Program-made: the position numbers and the translations under genes
DNA from: Agrypnia vestita
Taxonomy: Eukaryota > Arthropoda > Insecta > Trichoptera > Phryganeidae
Assembly (NCBI GenBank): GCA_016648135.1
Contig: JADDOH010001558.1
Span: 176,957-240,956, forward strand
DNA: 64,000 nucleotides
Direction: 5' to 3'
The notes under the pieces: generated by a model
Seen by the model: only the letters and a program-made list of their open reading frames with translations
Told to the model about the DNA's origin: nothing
Database searches by the model: none
Shown here: in pieces, positions 12,493 to 25,666 of the stretch
Numbering within the stretch: position 1 is the first letter of the stretch
How the letters are laid out: each line of letters starts with the position of its first letter

Positions 12493-12658
12493 TTGTCCAC
12501 CAAGTGATGAAATGCGCCCTCCATATTGTAGTTTGGGCGGGGGCAACACCCTACCGCGCACTTCCATCATACTGTTGCTAATGGTGAGTCCGAACTCTTG
12601 TACATAGGAGTCATTATTGAAGTCTGCCCTTCTTACGAGATTGTTGATTTCTCGCTCT
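12493..12658 (-). CDS. AGO1: AGO1 exon: linker L2 to MID
   Basis: Acceptor ttacag, donor gtaaaa; 166 nt, residues 430-485. It reads EREINNLVRRADFNNDSYVQ, then EFGLTISNSMMEVRGRVLPP and ends GGRISSLGGQ. This is the conserved L2 segment leading into the MID domain. The exon ends in phase 0. The following intron, about 2.4 kb, carries a decayed piggyBac-like element. Confidence 0.97.
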
Positions 12659-12742
12659 CTGTAATGGAAACAATAATTACACATTTAAGTATATTTACAG
12701 ATATTTGACTGTTTTAGCAAAGTGTTTGCTATATGTTGTCAC

Positions 12743-12988
12743 CTGTCAGGAGCACTGCGAGCTGTAGCCTTGATCATGGTTGAGGTTTGCATGTCCGTCA
12801 ACTTCTTTATACACCTTTGTCCCGGCACAATGTTACACACCTCCAGAGGCAAGTACGTGTGCTTGTGTTCCTGCCCCACTTGCAAGCAGGGAAGATGGGG
12901 ATAGCGTAGTTTCATTTTGTATTTATCTAGAAAATATTTGGCTACTGTGCATTCCACGGTCTGCCCGTTCTCCAATTGTAGGGGGAAA
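12743..12988 (-). CDS. AGO1: AGO1 exon: PAZ second part and linker L2
   Basis: Acceptor tttccag, donor gtgaca; 246 nt, residues 348-429. It reads [20 protein letters not shown], then [20 protein letters not shown] and [20 protein letters not shown]. These include the aromatic and basic residues that form the 3'-end pocket in known PAZ structures. It ends in linker L2 at ATARSAPDR, with the arginine codon split AG|A. The next intron is 84 bp. Confidence 0.97.
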
Positions 12989-13029
12989 CTGGAAATATTT
13001 AATAATTGTACTTATTTTTATGAACTAAA

Positions 13030-14494
13030 GGCAGGTCATACAATTTTCAAGCTGCCAAAAGTGGCGATATGCGTCGATAGATCATGCTACTTCAATACGA
13101 GATCGAGACATGAACAAACGTCATAACAGATAAACCTTGCACGAGCGTATTATTTACGTGTCATTGCAAGACAGAAAGGTCGCGAGGAAACGAGACAACC
13201 ATACGGAGTACCGATGTTTAAAATATATGGGAACGCCCGAGAGCAAGTCATGCTCGCATACTATTATTAGAATTTTAAATGTTTTAAGTCTAGAATTTAA
13301 AAAAGCATATTTATATTTCTCCAATAATTTATGTGTTGTAAAAATATAGTAAACAACAATTTTTCTTATACTACGGTTTTTTAATTTAAAACTTATGTCG
13401 CATAAGCAGATTTAGATATTATTTTACTTCCGACTGAAATGTCAAAACACCTGTGAATTTAATTCAATTGAAATATTTTTTTATCTAAAATAAACAAAAA
13501 AAACTACTCCAACAATATGTATGTATTGAATTAAAAAGAAAATTAACAACCATTTATCTATATTTTAAAAATTATGTCGTAAATTAATATCTTACTTGAC
13601 TTTATAAATTACAATGACATCTTCGCAAATATACCGCCGCCTACAAGGTCACCAAAGCACGCATATGACATACAATCTGACGTACGTTCAATGTGAGTTT
13701 ATCAGTAGAAAAGCAAAATAATATTAAACTAGTTAAAAAAAAACTTATTATCTGCGACGAATAGATAGCCTTCGAATATATAACATGGTATTATTTTGAA
13801 CTACTGTCAAATTTGGCATAAAAACACGTTTTAACAGTGATTTTTTTATGAAAAAATGTATGGGCTACAGAGGAACATTCGCCTCTTCCGCATGGCACGC
13901 GGCATCTGATTCAAAACTGCGCAATTTCTTGACACATTTCAAACTTCAGAATTTTTATTTTAAAATAATAAGTAATATGTTTTTAATAAAAAATGTAGCT
14001 TTTTAATAGTGAATGAAGACTCAAAGTGCGAATATAGATACAATATATCGTTTAAAATCATCTTTTTATATGAATTAATAACATTTGAAAATCATCAAAA
14101 TCGTAAATATTTCTAAGATGTTTGAAACATTATAACTTTTTTAATATTGAATATTTCTTAATTTCCTACATACTGATTCTAGATAATTAAGTAAACTTTA
14201 TACGTATACAAAAAAAACATATTATGCTTACATACAAATTTTCAACAAACGACTCTTCGCCCGGGAACATTAAAAACGTTTTTTTGCCGCAGCCTGTGGA
14301 TTAATGCCTATATTTTTCTTATTTACTGTAAATAATGTTCAGTTTATTACTTTTATATAAGAACAAAGGTTCTATCTAAGTTATCGCCCTAAAAAAATTG
14401 CAATCTATCATATAAATTCTCATATAAATAAATAATAAAAACCCACATTTTCGTAAGAATTGCCGAAATATGCATTTGCAGTGAATGTACCGCC
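13030..14494 (+). mobile_element. Family A element, second copy
   Basis: 1465 bp with ends GGCAGGTCATACAATTTTC and gtgaatgtaccgcc; TTAA follows on the right, CTAA plus one base stands on the left. It matches the 3288-4824 copy in reverse orientation, including the gcatgatctatcg..cgagacatgaac block and the taagtaaactttatacg block. No coding region. Confidence 0.7.
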
Positions 14495-14762
14495 TTAAAT
14501 ATTGTAACAGTTGACACCCTTCTTGGTCTGGTCGTTAAGAAACTTGCTCATTTGAGTTCAATAAATCAGTTGTACTTTTCATAGCATAGGCATTTAGCTT
14601 AGTTTGAAAATAATATGAGTATTGATGTGATATGTGCCATGCACAAATCTCTATTTATTTTAAAAAAAATACAATATATGTGTTCAATAAATAAACATAG
14701 TTAATTTCATGTCAAGAGATACCAAACACATCCAGGTATTAGTTTCTTGCAATTGTGTTTTG

Positions 14763-16411
14763 TAGGGATGGGCGTTGAATGGACGGACTAGTTAAAATCA
14801 ACCGTTGACGTTGCATCGACGCGTCGACCGTTTACGTTTATCGCATGGACTAGTTGAATTCGTAGACGGTGGACAGCGGACGCCGTGGTCGGTGGACGAT
14901 TCAAAATTAACGCAATGCAAAGCAACGAGCGAGAGCAAGACAAAACGTCTCCGTTTATTTCTCTCTCATCTCTCGCTGTCGACTTGTAGATGCCATAGAC
15001 GTTATAGACGGCTCGCCGGGTAATTTCATTTCAACTCTAAAGTACACTACCATAGAGTGCAGATCTGTGTACACGAACTATGACTAGAGATTTGAAATTT
15101 GAATACATGCGTAGGGCGAGATAGGCTTAATAAGCTATTATCTATTATTTTTTTACTTGATTTTTTGTGATGTCACGTGCGACGATTCGGTGAATTCCCA
15201 ATTTTACGCTGTATAAAATAAAACAATTCTGTTTAATTATTTTATTTTTTATTGAACTATTATTAATTAACAGGCCGGCTAGATATTTTCTAAAATCAAT
15301 ATTTATTCGATCGATCTCGACTTCTTATATCTACCTGAAAAGGAATGCTAAAATTTAATTATTGTGTTATTTCCTTACTTTTCAACTTTAGCATATAAAT
15401 GATATAACTTGTAGGGAATAAAATTTTCTATACCTAACTATGGTCCTTATTCAGGAGTCCAACTTTAATTATTATGTATGTAATATGATCTTGAATTTAG
15501 GTTTAATTCATTTTTATTAAAAATTCCCTATTTTCAACTTTATAGATAAAAAAATAAATCTATTATAATTTTGTTGTTTTTTTTTTGGTTTTTTACGTGT
15601 TTCGGGTTGTAAAACCACTTTTTATTGGTTTTTTACATGTTTCGGGAACAATGTTCCTTTTCTCAGATTGAGCCTTAAACTAAAGTTGACAAATAATACA
15701 GATATATTTATTTATTAATAATGTCACCACAAGTGAAAGCCTGACTTTGAAAGATGTATTCTTCAATAAATTTCTATATAACATCTCAAATGTAAAGTAT
15801 TTTTATATTATGTATTTATATATAAATTTATAGATAATAAATAAATGTAAAGTATTTTTTACCGCACCTCATAACTGGTGCCTTTATTACGCAAAATCAT
15901 TGTTTCCATCCATTTTATTTACTCACATTTTAATGCTTATACCCAATACTTTCACTGCTTATATATGTAGTTTATATTTATATTTTACTGCTAACACCTG
16001 ATATTGCTGTGTATACCTACTTCTTTCTTTGTTATATATAGAAAGAAGTATATAAAACAATATGTAAAAGCCTATAATGTGAGTAAACAAATAAATAATA
16101 AAATATTTCTTTTTACAAATAAGCACAAGTAGCGGTTTTACTTTCCCCGAAACTATATTCCTTCGAACTTCTTTAAATTTTAAAAATTAACGTCATAAAA
16201 ATAGCCAACGGTTGAGCCGTCGAGAAGCGTCGCGTTGAACCGTAGACAGTTGACCATCGTCCCAATGTTTAGATAGAACGTCCGCGACGTCCGCGTAACG
16301 AAGTTGACGCGTCAACTAGTTGACGAATTCAACTAGTTGATCGTCTCGTCGATGGATGGACGTGGACGGTCTCGTTTCGTCGACGGTAAATACGTCGACG
16401 ACCCATCCCTA
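14763..16411. mobile_element. 1.65-kb nonautonomous hAT element with perfect 8-bp duplication
   Basis: Ends TAGGGATGGG and CCCATCCCTA, flanked on both sides by GTGTTTTG. Subterminal regions are rich in gttgac/gtcgac/actagttgac words. No transposase is seen; the 72-codon ORF at 14805 is not recognised. The middle is AT-rich. Confidence 0.85.
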
Positions 16412-17010
16412 GTGTTTTGCTTTCTTAAATCTCCTTTTAGTTTGATTATTATTTTAATAACCGTGCTTGTGTTGATGAGTCAGAAAAATAAGTAATTAAA
16501 ATCAATTGTAGATTGATAAATTTTCCATAAATTTAAAGATAACTTTACATATTTTCAATTATTGCTATCCAAATACGGGAAATTGCAAAAAATATTAGCT
16601 TATCACAAGTGAAAAATTCAAATATTTCGATATCAGGTACTTTAGTAACAGACATGGCGCAATCTTTAACTTAATTTAATCTTTAAACAAATAAATATTG
16701 CATTTTCAAGAGTTTTTGAAATATGCATGCAAAAATATATGTAAGTCTTTTTTGCATAAGCTCTGTGAATTTCGCAATTACATTGCGATTTTAAATTTTT
16801 TTTTAGTCCCTTGAATTTATATCAAATTAACGAGAGTCTTACCGTAAATCCCACAAATTTGGATGCTGAGTGTTCACGTGTTTCTTTTTATAATGTTTAA
16901 TAAATGAATTAGTTTATTCATTGAAGTTGAAGTTTAATCAGTTGAATATTTGAGCACGCCCAGTCTTAAATTAGAATTTTTAATTGATACAACTAATTTG
17001 GAACAAATTA

Positions 17011-18117
17011 AATTAAACCTCGTTAACTTGGAATTCAAGGGACCCAAAAAATAAATTTCGAATTATACGGGCGCCCGTTAATTTGAAATCTTAGGTATAA
17101 AAAAATCGCAGTGCGATTGTGAAATTCGCCAAAAATATAAAACTCTTGAAAAACCCTTAATTTTGTTAAATTTATGCTTATATTTAAAGAAATCACTTTG
17201 AAAACGCATTAATTATTATGTTAATGCAAATATCGTGACATTTTGATATATTTGCTGTTCTCACGCGAAAAAATCTTTTTTTCCATTTCCGTCACGTCTG
17301 GATGTATGGCCATATTCAAAAATGTTTAATTATACTTGAATTTATGGAATGCTTCTTCAATCTTCACACGAGTTTGATTCCGCCTTTTTTCCGGCTCAAA
17401 CCAACAATGCACAGATACTAGAAATACAATTATCAAAAAAAAAACGTGAAACAATAAGATAAGTCATTAATAACATCTCACAAAGAAAATTAAACATTTT
17501 AATAACACAAACACAGTTATTAGGAAAAAAATCGAACTAAAGACAAATTTAAAAACATGAAAAACAATTTAAAACGCGTCTAGGTATGAAGTTTAGCGCA
17601 AACACCGCAAACTAAACTATCTGCGCATATCAAGGCAGCCAACTGAAGAAAGCATACACAGGATTCCCCAATTTTAGGGATCGTGACACAGTATGTATAG
17701 AAAAGGGGCATTCCATAAGGTACCGTGAATTGATTGCGAAATATGCCAAGAATCGTAAAATTCATGAAAAAGCCATTAATTTTGTGAAAAATGTCTGTTT
17801 TTCATATTTCAAGAAATCATTTCTAAAACGCAATATTTATTATGCTGATACAAAGATCGCGAGATTTCAAAGTACCCGACATTGACATATTTGTTGTTCT
17901 CACTTGTGAAAAAAATCGAAATATTTTTTCGATTTCGTCAAATTTCAAAAAAATCTCAAATTACGCGAACTAAAATGTATTGATTTATGGCGCAAAGGGC
18001 TAAACAATATTTCGAATTACGAATTACAGGGGTTTTTAATTTATCGGTGTTAATTTACTATGAAATTCACATTCAATTTCAAATTATGGCGAATTTCGAA
18101 TTAACGGGGTTTTACTG
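17011..18117. mobile_element. Pogo/Tigger-like element, no transposase
   Basis: The right end, read inward, is CAGTAAAACCCCGTTAATTC, a typical Tigger terminus, followed by TA. The left end AAACCTCGTTAACTTGGAATTC matches without the first bases. The interior carries duplicated segments (aaatgtttaat..cacgcg; gatcgcgagatttc) but no CENP-B-like ORF. Confidence 0.6.
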
Positions 18118-18142
18118 TATACATCAGAAATTGTCAACTTAC

Positions 18143-18365
18143 GATTGCATTTGAGCTGGCCTTCTGGTTACGTTACAAACCCTATATTTCCTCTTCATCG
18201 TGCCACAATGTGTTATTTCTATCTTAAGTCCTTTTATTTCTTTGGTAAATTTCACTCTTTGAGAATCAGTCAAAGGTTTCCTTTGTTCATTTATATCTCT
18301 TATGTCCAGCACCTCACACATAAAATCAATCACAGGTTGAGCTTTATAAAATGCCGTAGCAGAAA
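18143..18365 (-). CDS. AGO1: AGO1 exon: L1/PAZ first part
   Basis: Acceptor ttttccag, donor gtaagt; 223 nt, residues 274-347. It reads [20 protein letters not shown], then [20 protein letters not shown], ending with the PAZ entry [23 protein letters not shown] anchors the 3' end of the guide RNA. The exon ends in phase 2 (TC|T, serine). The following intron, about 5.15 kb, is filled with two large transposons and a pogo-like element. Confidence 0.97.
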
Positions 18366-18452
18366 CTGGAAAATAACATTAACATTAGGAAGATGCTTAA
18401 ATGCATATTACATAATATCTCACGAGCAACATATATAATGCGACATAATCAC

Positions 18453-18696
18453 CGTCAATGTTTAGCATCATCTTCCATTGACTGGGTCTGACAGACTGAT
18501 GGAAACCAAACCAGACCTCGCGTCCACCTCCCAGAGGATGGTAGTATCCATCGGGGGAAGAGAAAAAACTGCGGCCCACCGGAGTGTAGGTCATGGAGGG
18601 GAGATGGCGCATGACCACATCTAGGGCAAGGATGGCATCGTACGGGATCTGGCGAGTGCGTCCCTCGAGGGCTTCTTCCAAAGCAAATAATGAAAC
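18453..18696 (-). CDS. AGO1: AGO1 exon: end of N domain and linker L1
   Basis: Acceptor ctgtcag, donor gtgatt; 244 nt, residues 193-273 plus one base. It reads [20 protein letters not shown], then the near-invariant stretch containing [39 protein letters not shown] and MLNID. This covers the end of the N domain and linker 1 before PAZ. The split valine codon (G|TT) joins the next exon to give [13 protein letters not shown], exactly as in the family. The downstream intron is only 87 bp. Confidence 0.97.
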
Positions 18697-18927
18697 CTGA
18701 CAGGCAAGCAGTTTGTCTCAGTTTTTGATATTTTTATTGAATAACTATTATTATGGAATTCAGGGACTCATTTCTTCATATATCTACAGGAATAAATAAG
18801 TATTGAGCGTGCCATCAGTACACTGAAGCATGAACTAGACGTATACATAATACAATTATGAAATTTAGCACTAGCCAGAATAGTTTTGATGATTGCATAT
18901 CTATATGTGTAATACCAATAATCGTAC

Positions 18928-19128
18928 CTGTGCAACCCATTTGATTGTGACTCTGAAGACTCTGTCTTTTCCTTCACCGGGTAATGTGACCTCCAGTTCA
19001 ACTCGATCGTTGCCTATGGGTAGTGTGTCCCGAGTATAAAGATTGTTTCTGCCGTCAAATACTGGTTTTAATGCTCCAAATATTTTACTATATGCGTGCA
19101 CCATAGTTTCAATAATTTCCCTGTTAAC
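18928..19128 (-). CDS. AGO1: AGO1 exon: N domain
   Basis: Acceptor tttccag, donor gtacga; 201 nt, 67 whole codons, residues 126-192. It reads VNREIIETMVHAYSKIFGAL and ends RVTIKWVAQ. Blocks such as KPVFDGRNNLYTRDTLPIG are hallmarks of AGO1-class N domains. The exon is phase 0 at both ends. The intron upstream is about 500 bp, the one downstream 231 bp. No frame damage is seen. Confidence 0.97.
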
Positions 19129-19630
19129 CTGGAAATAATCACATCAAAAGTTATAAGTGGCGTTGTTTTTATCTGACAGCAGAGTAAAAAAAAAACTATG
19201 TAGAAAAAATTTAAATGAGCTAGTTGATCATCCATATTGCAGCTACACATATCATTATTCGTATGACTACCCATTTGCCGAGATAGATGATTATGGGGCA
19301 AGACACAAACTGCAGGATCTTTTTTGTAATTATTTATTAGTCAAAAAAATCTTTTGGATCCTTGACACATCTTGATTAAGTCGTACTGTAGACACCTATT
19401 GTGTGCAGAAATCAGGTTTATTAGGATGTATCCAAATCAGTTTGTCACTTTAATTGTTGCATTGAGGAATTAAATAAGTATTCTTCAGTAGAAGATTACT
19501 AAACCCCTATGATATCTAAAAAAAAATAACTAGACATGATTTGTCATTTATTTGATATCCTTAATTAAAAAGAGGCACGACTATAATTTCATAATTTAAG
19601 CATGCAGGACGCATAACTAATTGTGCTCAC

Positions 19631-19911
19631 CTTCCTAGGGCACTTGTCGGGCTGAATATTAATATCGTAGTGATGCACAAAACCACGGGGCATGGATATC
19701 TGGAAATGATTAGCTCTCAAGCCTATGGGGCGGCCCTCTCGTCCTAGGTTGGGGCGGCGCGGGCAGGAAAACACGGGTAAATCTGGGGGGGCCGGTGGGG
19801 CCACCAGCCCCAGAGCGCTGCCCGTCCCCCCCCCTCCGCCGCTGCCGCTGCCCCCCGATACTCCAGTCACTCCGCTGGCATTGGATCCCACGCTGCCACT
19901 TGCCGGTGGGG
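19631..19911 (-). CDS. AGO1: AGO1 exon: glycine-rich leader and start of the N domain
   Basis: Acceptor tgtag at 19912-19916, donor gtgagc below 19631; 281 nt, residues 32-125. It begins PPASGSVGSNASGVTG, passes through a serine/glycine-rich low-complexity run and a proline-rich run, then reads into the conserved Argonaute N-terminal block (PNLGREGRPIGLRANHF, then YDINIQPDKCPRK). That block starts the N domain, which helps open small RNA duplexes. The low-complexity leader is typical of insect AGO1. The exon ends in phase 0 after PRK and joins the next exon, which starts VNREI, as in the family. Confidence 0.96.
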
Positions 19912-21476
19912 CTACACATTATTCAAATTGTTCCGTTAGAATGTTTGTACAAATAATGTCATGTAAGGATGTAATTGTTTATATTCAAATTAAATTATCC
20001 TTAAATACCTGTAGACAACAATTAGTAAATTAGTCTACCGCAAGAATTTAGATGGATAATCATCGAGGATGCAAAAGATTTACAAATTTATTGAAAGATA
20101 AAAACCAACACAATTTTTTTTTAAAGGTACAATTTTATAAATACCATTCTTATAAAACAGCCAATTTTTTCAAAAGTAAAAAGATAAATAAACTCCAGCA
20201 TTTGATGGTTTCAAAGTAATTGCAAGTTAGCACGGGATAGCGGTAAAAAAAACACCTTAAAGGTTAACCAGTGCAGGCTGTTTCTGAAGCGAACATTCAT
20301 GAACCTTAGAAGTAGATGTGCCCAATTGTCTCCGTGGCACCGACGAGTTGCCACTAATTCTTCAGCGGTAAATAGGGAACTTGAACGTGTGCGGCGCAGG
20401 CTCAGTGGGTGGCGGCCGTGAAGATTTGCTTTTGCATTGTACACTATTTTCATTGACCATCGATGACTGATATGAAGACATTAATCATGCTTTTATTTAA
20501 AATAATGTTAATAGACTAAAATTTGCAATGATGCAACATTTTGATTCTAATTTGATCTCGCAACTCGGCAAATCTGAATTATGTGTGTTAATTGTATACA
20601 TGTCACTACTGCAATAAATTTTATCCTGCCAATGTTGCTATTTTAAAAAGAGATAGAGATATTTTTCACACATGAAATTGTCACAAAAAAAATCAAAATA
20701 AAACTAAAATATTTTCTTTCACACCAATGCATTAGTTAATAATACTTTGAGTAATGTTAATTACAGTTTTTTTTTAAAACTTCTTTCTCTCCAGTTGCAC
20801 TAGTAATCAGTGACAGCGTATAATGGTTGAGGGATGATAAAAAAAATTTGAAAGCTTCATGTCCTCTCGTCAGAATAATCTTCACCTAATGCACTGACCT
20901 TAGCCTTTCTGATACTGGTAAGAATACTTTCGCATTTAACGCACATTGTAAGCTCATTTATCTCAACTGAGTTGATTAAATTTTACATTTTTATCGAAGC
21001 TATAACTGTATATCCATGCCACCATCAGAAACTGAGTTCAACTGAAACTCAACTGTATGAAATTTTGGACAAATACTTGACTCAGTTCCCAATGCCAAAC
21101 CATTCCATTGATAGTTAACAATCTAGGTGAATACATTTTTTTGTTACACCGATGCGTGTAGATTAAAAATTGATGACCATTCAAAGATGACTTTTTTTCA
21201 ATCTTTTCTCAGATGGTTATTAAATATAAAATATTTTCAACCTTTTCTCAGATGGTTATTAATTATAAAATGGAATAAAAGTTTTTACATATCTTATAAA
21301 ACGTCAAAGGTCATCCAAATTACGTCATCTTTGACAGATTCTCCACCATTGGAGATACTTTATCAACAACCCTATGTTTTTCCATCCAAAGGTTTAGAGG
21401 ACAAACAAAATACCTCAAAATAAATCCATAAAAATAAGAAATCAAAAAAAAAAATTCATCCATATACAGGGTTACT

Positions 21477-23218
21477 TGGAAAACATTAATAACCTCGCAG
21501 GCCTGTATTACTAGCATCATGAACAACAACTTTTGTTCTATGACTTTTAATAATTCCTTAGATTTTTCTTTCATACAAAAATGAGAAATTTTAATAAACC
21601 ACTCTAAGTTGTAATAACTCTCTCTACGCGCAGAAGTATAAGTGAAGGGATGTGAAATATCGGGAAGAGGGTGGAGGCGGGGCTGCGTTGAACTTGACCT
21701 ACTCATTTATTTCCGCCCCCGCCCACAGTCGTACACCGTATGCACCCCAGTGCGCCCGTGCGGGTAGTGTTTTTTCGTTGGTTGATTTTCGATAGTGTGT
21801 TAGTTAAGTGCGTAAATAATAATACTTGAATGATGATGTACAATTATTCGAATGTAGAGTACATGGAAATGGTGGGAATGCTTGCTAGGTGTGATGATAA
21901 TATATCGGAAGCCTGCCGCCAATATGCCAGACGATTTCCTAATCTTCCCATCCCGAGCCCTGTGAAAACATTAGCTGCCACACAGATTACGAGATTACGG
22001 ACAATTTCAGCATACAATGAGAGATAGTGGTCGTCCACCAAGGCACACAGTACGTGGGGAGGATGAAATAGTGGAGTTCTTCGAAGCTGATTCATTAGCG
22101 AGCACCTATGACGCAGCCAGACTATTCAATGTTTCGTAATACTTCGCGTGGAATGCCATTCTCAATGAAAGGAAACATCCATTTCACCTTCACCGTGTCC
22201 ACGAACTCACCGAACCTGACAAGCCCGCTAGAGTTGCTTTTTGTACCTGGCTGCTAACTAAACGGCCTACAATTTTATGGACTGACGAGGCTACATTTGG
22301 CAGAGTAGGTTTGTTTAACACTCGCGACGAACATTTATAGTGTTACGAAAACCCGCACGAACCGAGACTGCATTTTATTTGTGGGGATATGTAAAGACAT
22401 TGGTGTATACTGATCGCGCAATAACAAGACGTGAAATGTTAATCGATAAAATCATTTGGGAGTTTGATCAAATTAAAAGGAATCCCGAAGTGCTATCGCG
22501 AGTAAATGAACAGTTGATATTTAGATGTGGTCTTTGTGTTGGTTGTGAAGGTGATTATTTTGAACGCTATGTGCGCGATACTCACCGTCATCCGCGAGAC
22601 TTGAACCTGAGAGGTAATAATAATAATTTGTAAATAGTAAAATTTTTGTAAAAATGTAAATTGTAAAATAATTTTAATGATTAATGAATAGTTTGATTAT
22701 TGTAAATATGCTGATTCCACTTCTTAAATATGCCTGCATTAAAAAATAAAAAGAGACTAATAGCTATCAGTCGGTATTTCAATATTAAAGTCGCGTAATT
22801 TTTAGAAATCATTTAACAATATTAGTCAAATTACATAGGTAGTTCAGATACATACATACGATTTATTCTTATTTTATTTTTTAATGTCAGTCCTAAGCCT
22901 GGTTAAGTATGAAGGGATTGTGGATTCAGTGTACCTACAAGCCCAGCAAGAATTTAAACTTCAAGAGGTTAACAGAAACGTACAAACGGGGCAAACATCC
23001 CCTCTCCATGTTTCGCACCGTGCGCTCACTGTTTTCGGTTTCCTTCCTTGCGTAGAGAGAGTTATTAACTCAATATAGTGGTAGAGTGGTCAGTTAATTT
23101 TTTTTATTTTTAATGAAAGTCAAATGATGAATCATTAAAAGTCATAGAACAAAAGTTGTTGCGTATGATGCTAGTAATATAGTCCTGCGAGATTATTAAT
23201 GTTTTCCAAATAACCCTG
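21477..23218 (+). mobile_element. IS630/Tc1-like transposon with broken DUF4817-type transposase
   Basis: 1742 bp with about 90-bp inverted ends (CAGGGTTACTTGGAAAACAT at the left, CAGGGTTATTTGGAAAACAT from the right), flanked by TA. The ORF at 21830-22027 has the N-terminal helix-turn-helix type EYMEMVGMLARCDDNISEA..QYARRFPN; the frame then shifts, and WTDEATFGRVGLFN (about 22278) carries the first catalytic Asp. An internal deletion joins this to the C-terminal ORF 22340-22633 (FYLWGYVKTLVY .. RCGLCVGCEGDYFERYV). The second and third catalytic residues are lost. Confidence 0.8.
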
Positions 23219-25666
23219 TATAATTTTACTATAAAATGTTATCTTAATGGAATTTATTAATACCAATGATCATATTTAGTAAAAAAAATATTATATTACA
23301 TGTTAAAATGATAGGACTGCAGAATCATCGATCTATGAGAAAAATGAATCATTATATAGCTTCTGCGATGCAAAGAAAGCACAGACAAAACAAGTCAAGA
23401 AAGCAGTTTAGCGGGGTACACATTTCGTGCAAGATAATACGTGTAAGGAAAAAATTATTACATTAAATAATTATTATTATTATTAATTATTAATTGACAT
23501 TGACATGTTCCATCTTTCCAATGGGGTAGAATATTTGATATCATTTTTATTAAGTTTTAAAAAATAAATAAACAATTTGTCTCTAACCATTAAAATTAAA
23601 TTATTAAATATGTATTTTGAATTAAATAACCTGACTATATTAGCTTTCCACAGAGTAATAAAAGATTATTGTAACATGTAAATTCATTCTCCGGGTATGA
23701 AAAACTACTTTTTAAAGTGACACAATGTTTTACAGCATATTTTTTATGTATACCCAAAAAAGCAATTTGAAACAAGTGTTTTGCAAGGCGAATTTCATTT
23801 ATAAAGATATCCAATGTGATATAATTACTCAAAAGAAAGGCGCTCATTGTAATCATTATTGATTATATAATTAAAAAATATGTTTAGAGATATCAAATAA
23901 AAAATACTTTGAACATAAAAATTCAACTGTAACTTTTTTATAAACAGCCACTTTCAACTATTTTTTTATAGAAATATTGGAGGCATTTGATATTTGTATT
24001 CGGGTAAACATGGTGTTCCGGTGACTCCGAGGCCTACTAGGTCATCCAGATAATCGATATTGTGGTACATCAGAATTAGCATCGAGCAATGGTTCACTTT
24101 TTAATATCACGCCAGCACTTGACGGTGGAAGATATAGTCGATCTGCAGGAATCATATTTCCATGTCAAAACGGATATCAGATCATTTCAATAAAATAAAT
24201 CAGTGCTTTTTTTTAGTTTTAAAATTCCACCAGGATTCGTAAAATGTACAAAAATATATAATGATTACATCAATAAAATGGGTGTACAAATTATTTTTAA
24301 ATAAATAAAATAAATACATCAGCAACTCACTTTAACGTCAAGTGTAACTATACATTCTGACAAAGTTATTTAAAGAATCATTGATGTTGATACAAAAGCC
24401 CATTCAAATTCTATAGGATATATTCCAATTTCAGACAGAATTTTTAATTTGAAAATAACATTTAAAAATGAAAATAGAAAACAATAGTAACTATGCAATT
24501 AAAAAAAACATACAGAAACAAGATTTCTGAAACACTTCTGAAATCAGTACAATGAGATATAACATCTATTGCAGAAGGATCTGGCTTAAAAAAATTTATC
24601 TTTATTATTTGGTATTCATAAAAATAATTTTCCTAATATTCCTATATCAAAAAAATCTCAGTTGTAAATTGAACCTGGCAAAATTAAAAAAATGCGATTA
24701 TAGAAAATGTCATTCAAAGGGGTATCGTATAGCGAGGTACGAGTTTATTTAATATATTAAAAATTAAATGTAACCGGATAAAGTAGGAAAATCAATCAAA
24801 CAGTCACAGCACTCTGGTTCTCCAAAGGAGCAGAGTAATAACGTAAAGGCAAGTAATAGTACTATTAATACTACCCATGTACACAAAAAAAATGTTACAT
24901 TATTAATTAATGTTCTTATAATGTACAAAATTAAAGCAAAATGCCACCAAAGTCAAGTGATTTTTTTTAATTCCCTTACAATTGTCATATGGTAATAATT
25001 TTTAAAAAAAGTGGTTTCATTGTACATTATACCATTTAGTATGCAGTTTTTTGATTCTCCTTGCATGATTGAAGGATTCTTATGATGAAGGTGGGAAGGA
25101 ACTTGCGATCCGCGGTCTAGCTGCAGTAGGAAAATTAATGAAGAGCACGCATCTACCCGCACCTGCATCCTTGAACATAGTGTTTATATGCATTCTAAAA
25201 GTTGGCTAAAGAACAGAAATTGTGCTCTCTATAAAACAAAATCTCATGCACAATCATCTTAAAACAGATTAAAAAAAAAGATAACTTATTTTTAACTAAC
25301 TACAGCCATGAAGCAATTTGTGTGAGTTTTTTACAAATTAACCCACTCCGCCTCAAAGCCGGCCTGTGGCAGTATATGCACTAGAAAAAAAAACTGGTGA
25401 TTTGTTGCTTGTATTTTGACATTTAGATCGCAAATAATTAAACCTACATAGTAATCAATACCTATTGTTTTATTTTTATTTAATTTATTTAGACAAGGTT
25501 TGCAAATATATTTTTTTAGTTTTAAATTAAATAATGCATTCTAATGGTATTATGTAATTTTTTTATGTAGATCGAATTGAGGAGTCAATCAATGCTCTTT
25601 GTATAGGGCTAAGTAAAAGGGGTACACAATATATAGTAATTTTACACAGAATTTCCTGCGCCTTAA

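Larger units (their letters stand above)
12989..18142. other. AGO1 PAZ intron enlarged by transposons
   Basis: 5.15-kb intron splitting the PAZ coding sequence. It contains the family A element (13030-14494), the hAT element (14763-16411), a pogo end near 16780-16845 and a pogo/Tigger-like element (17011-18117). Together they account for most of its length. Confidence 0.7.
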
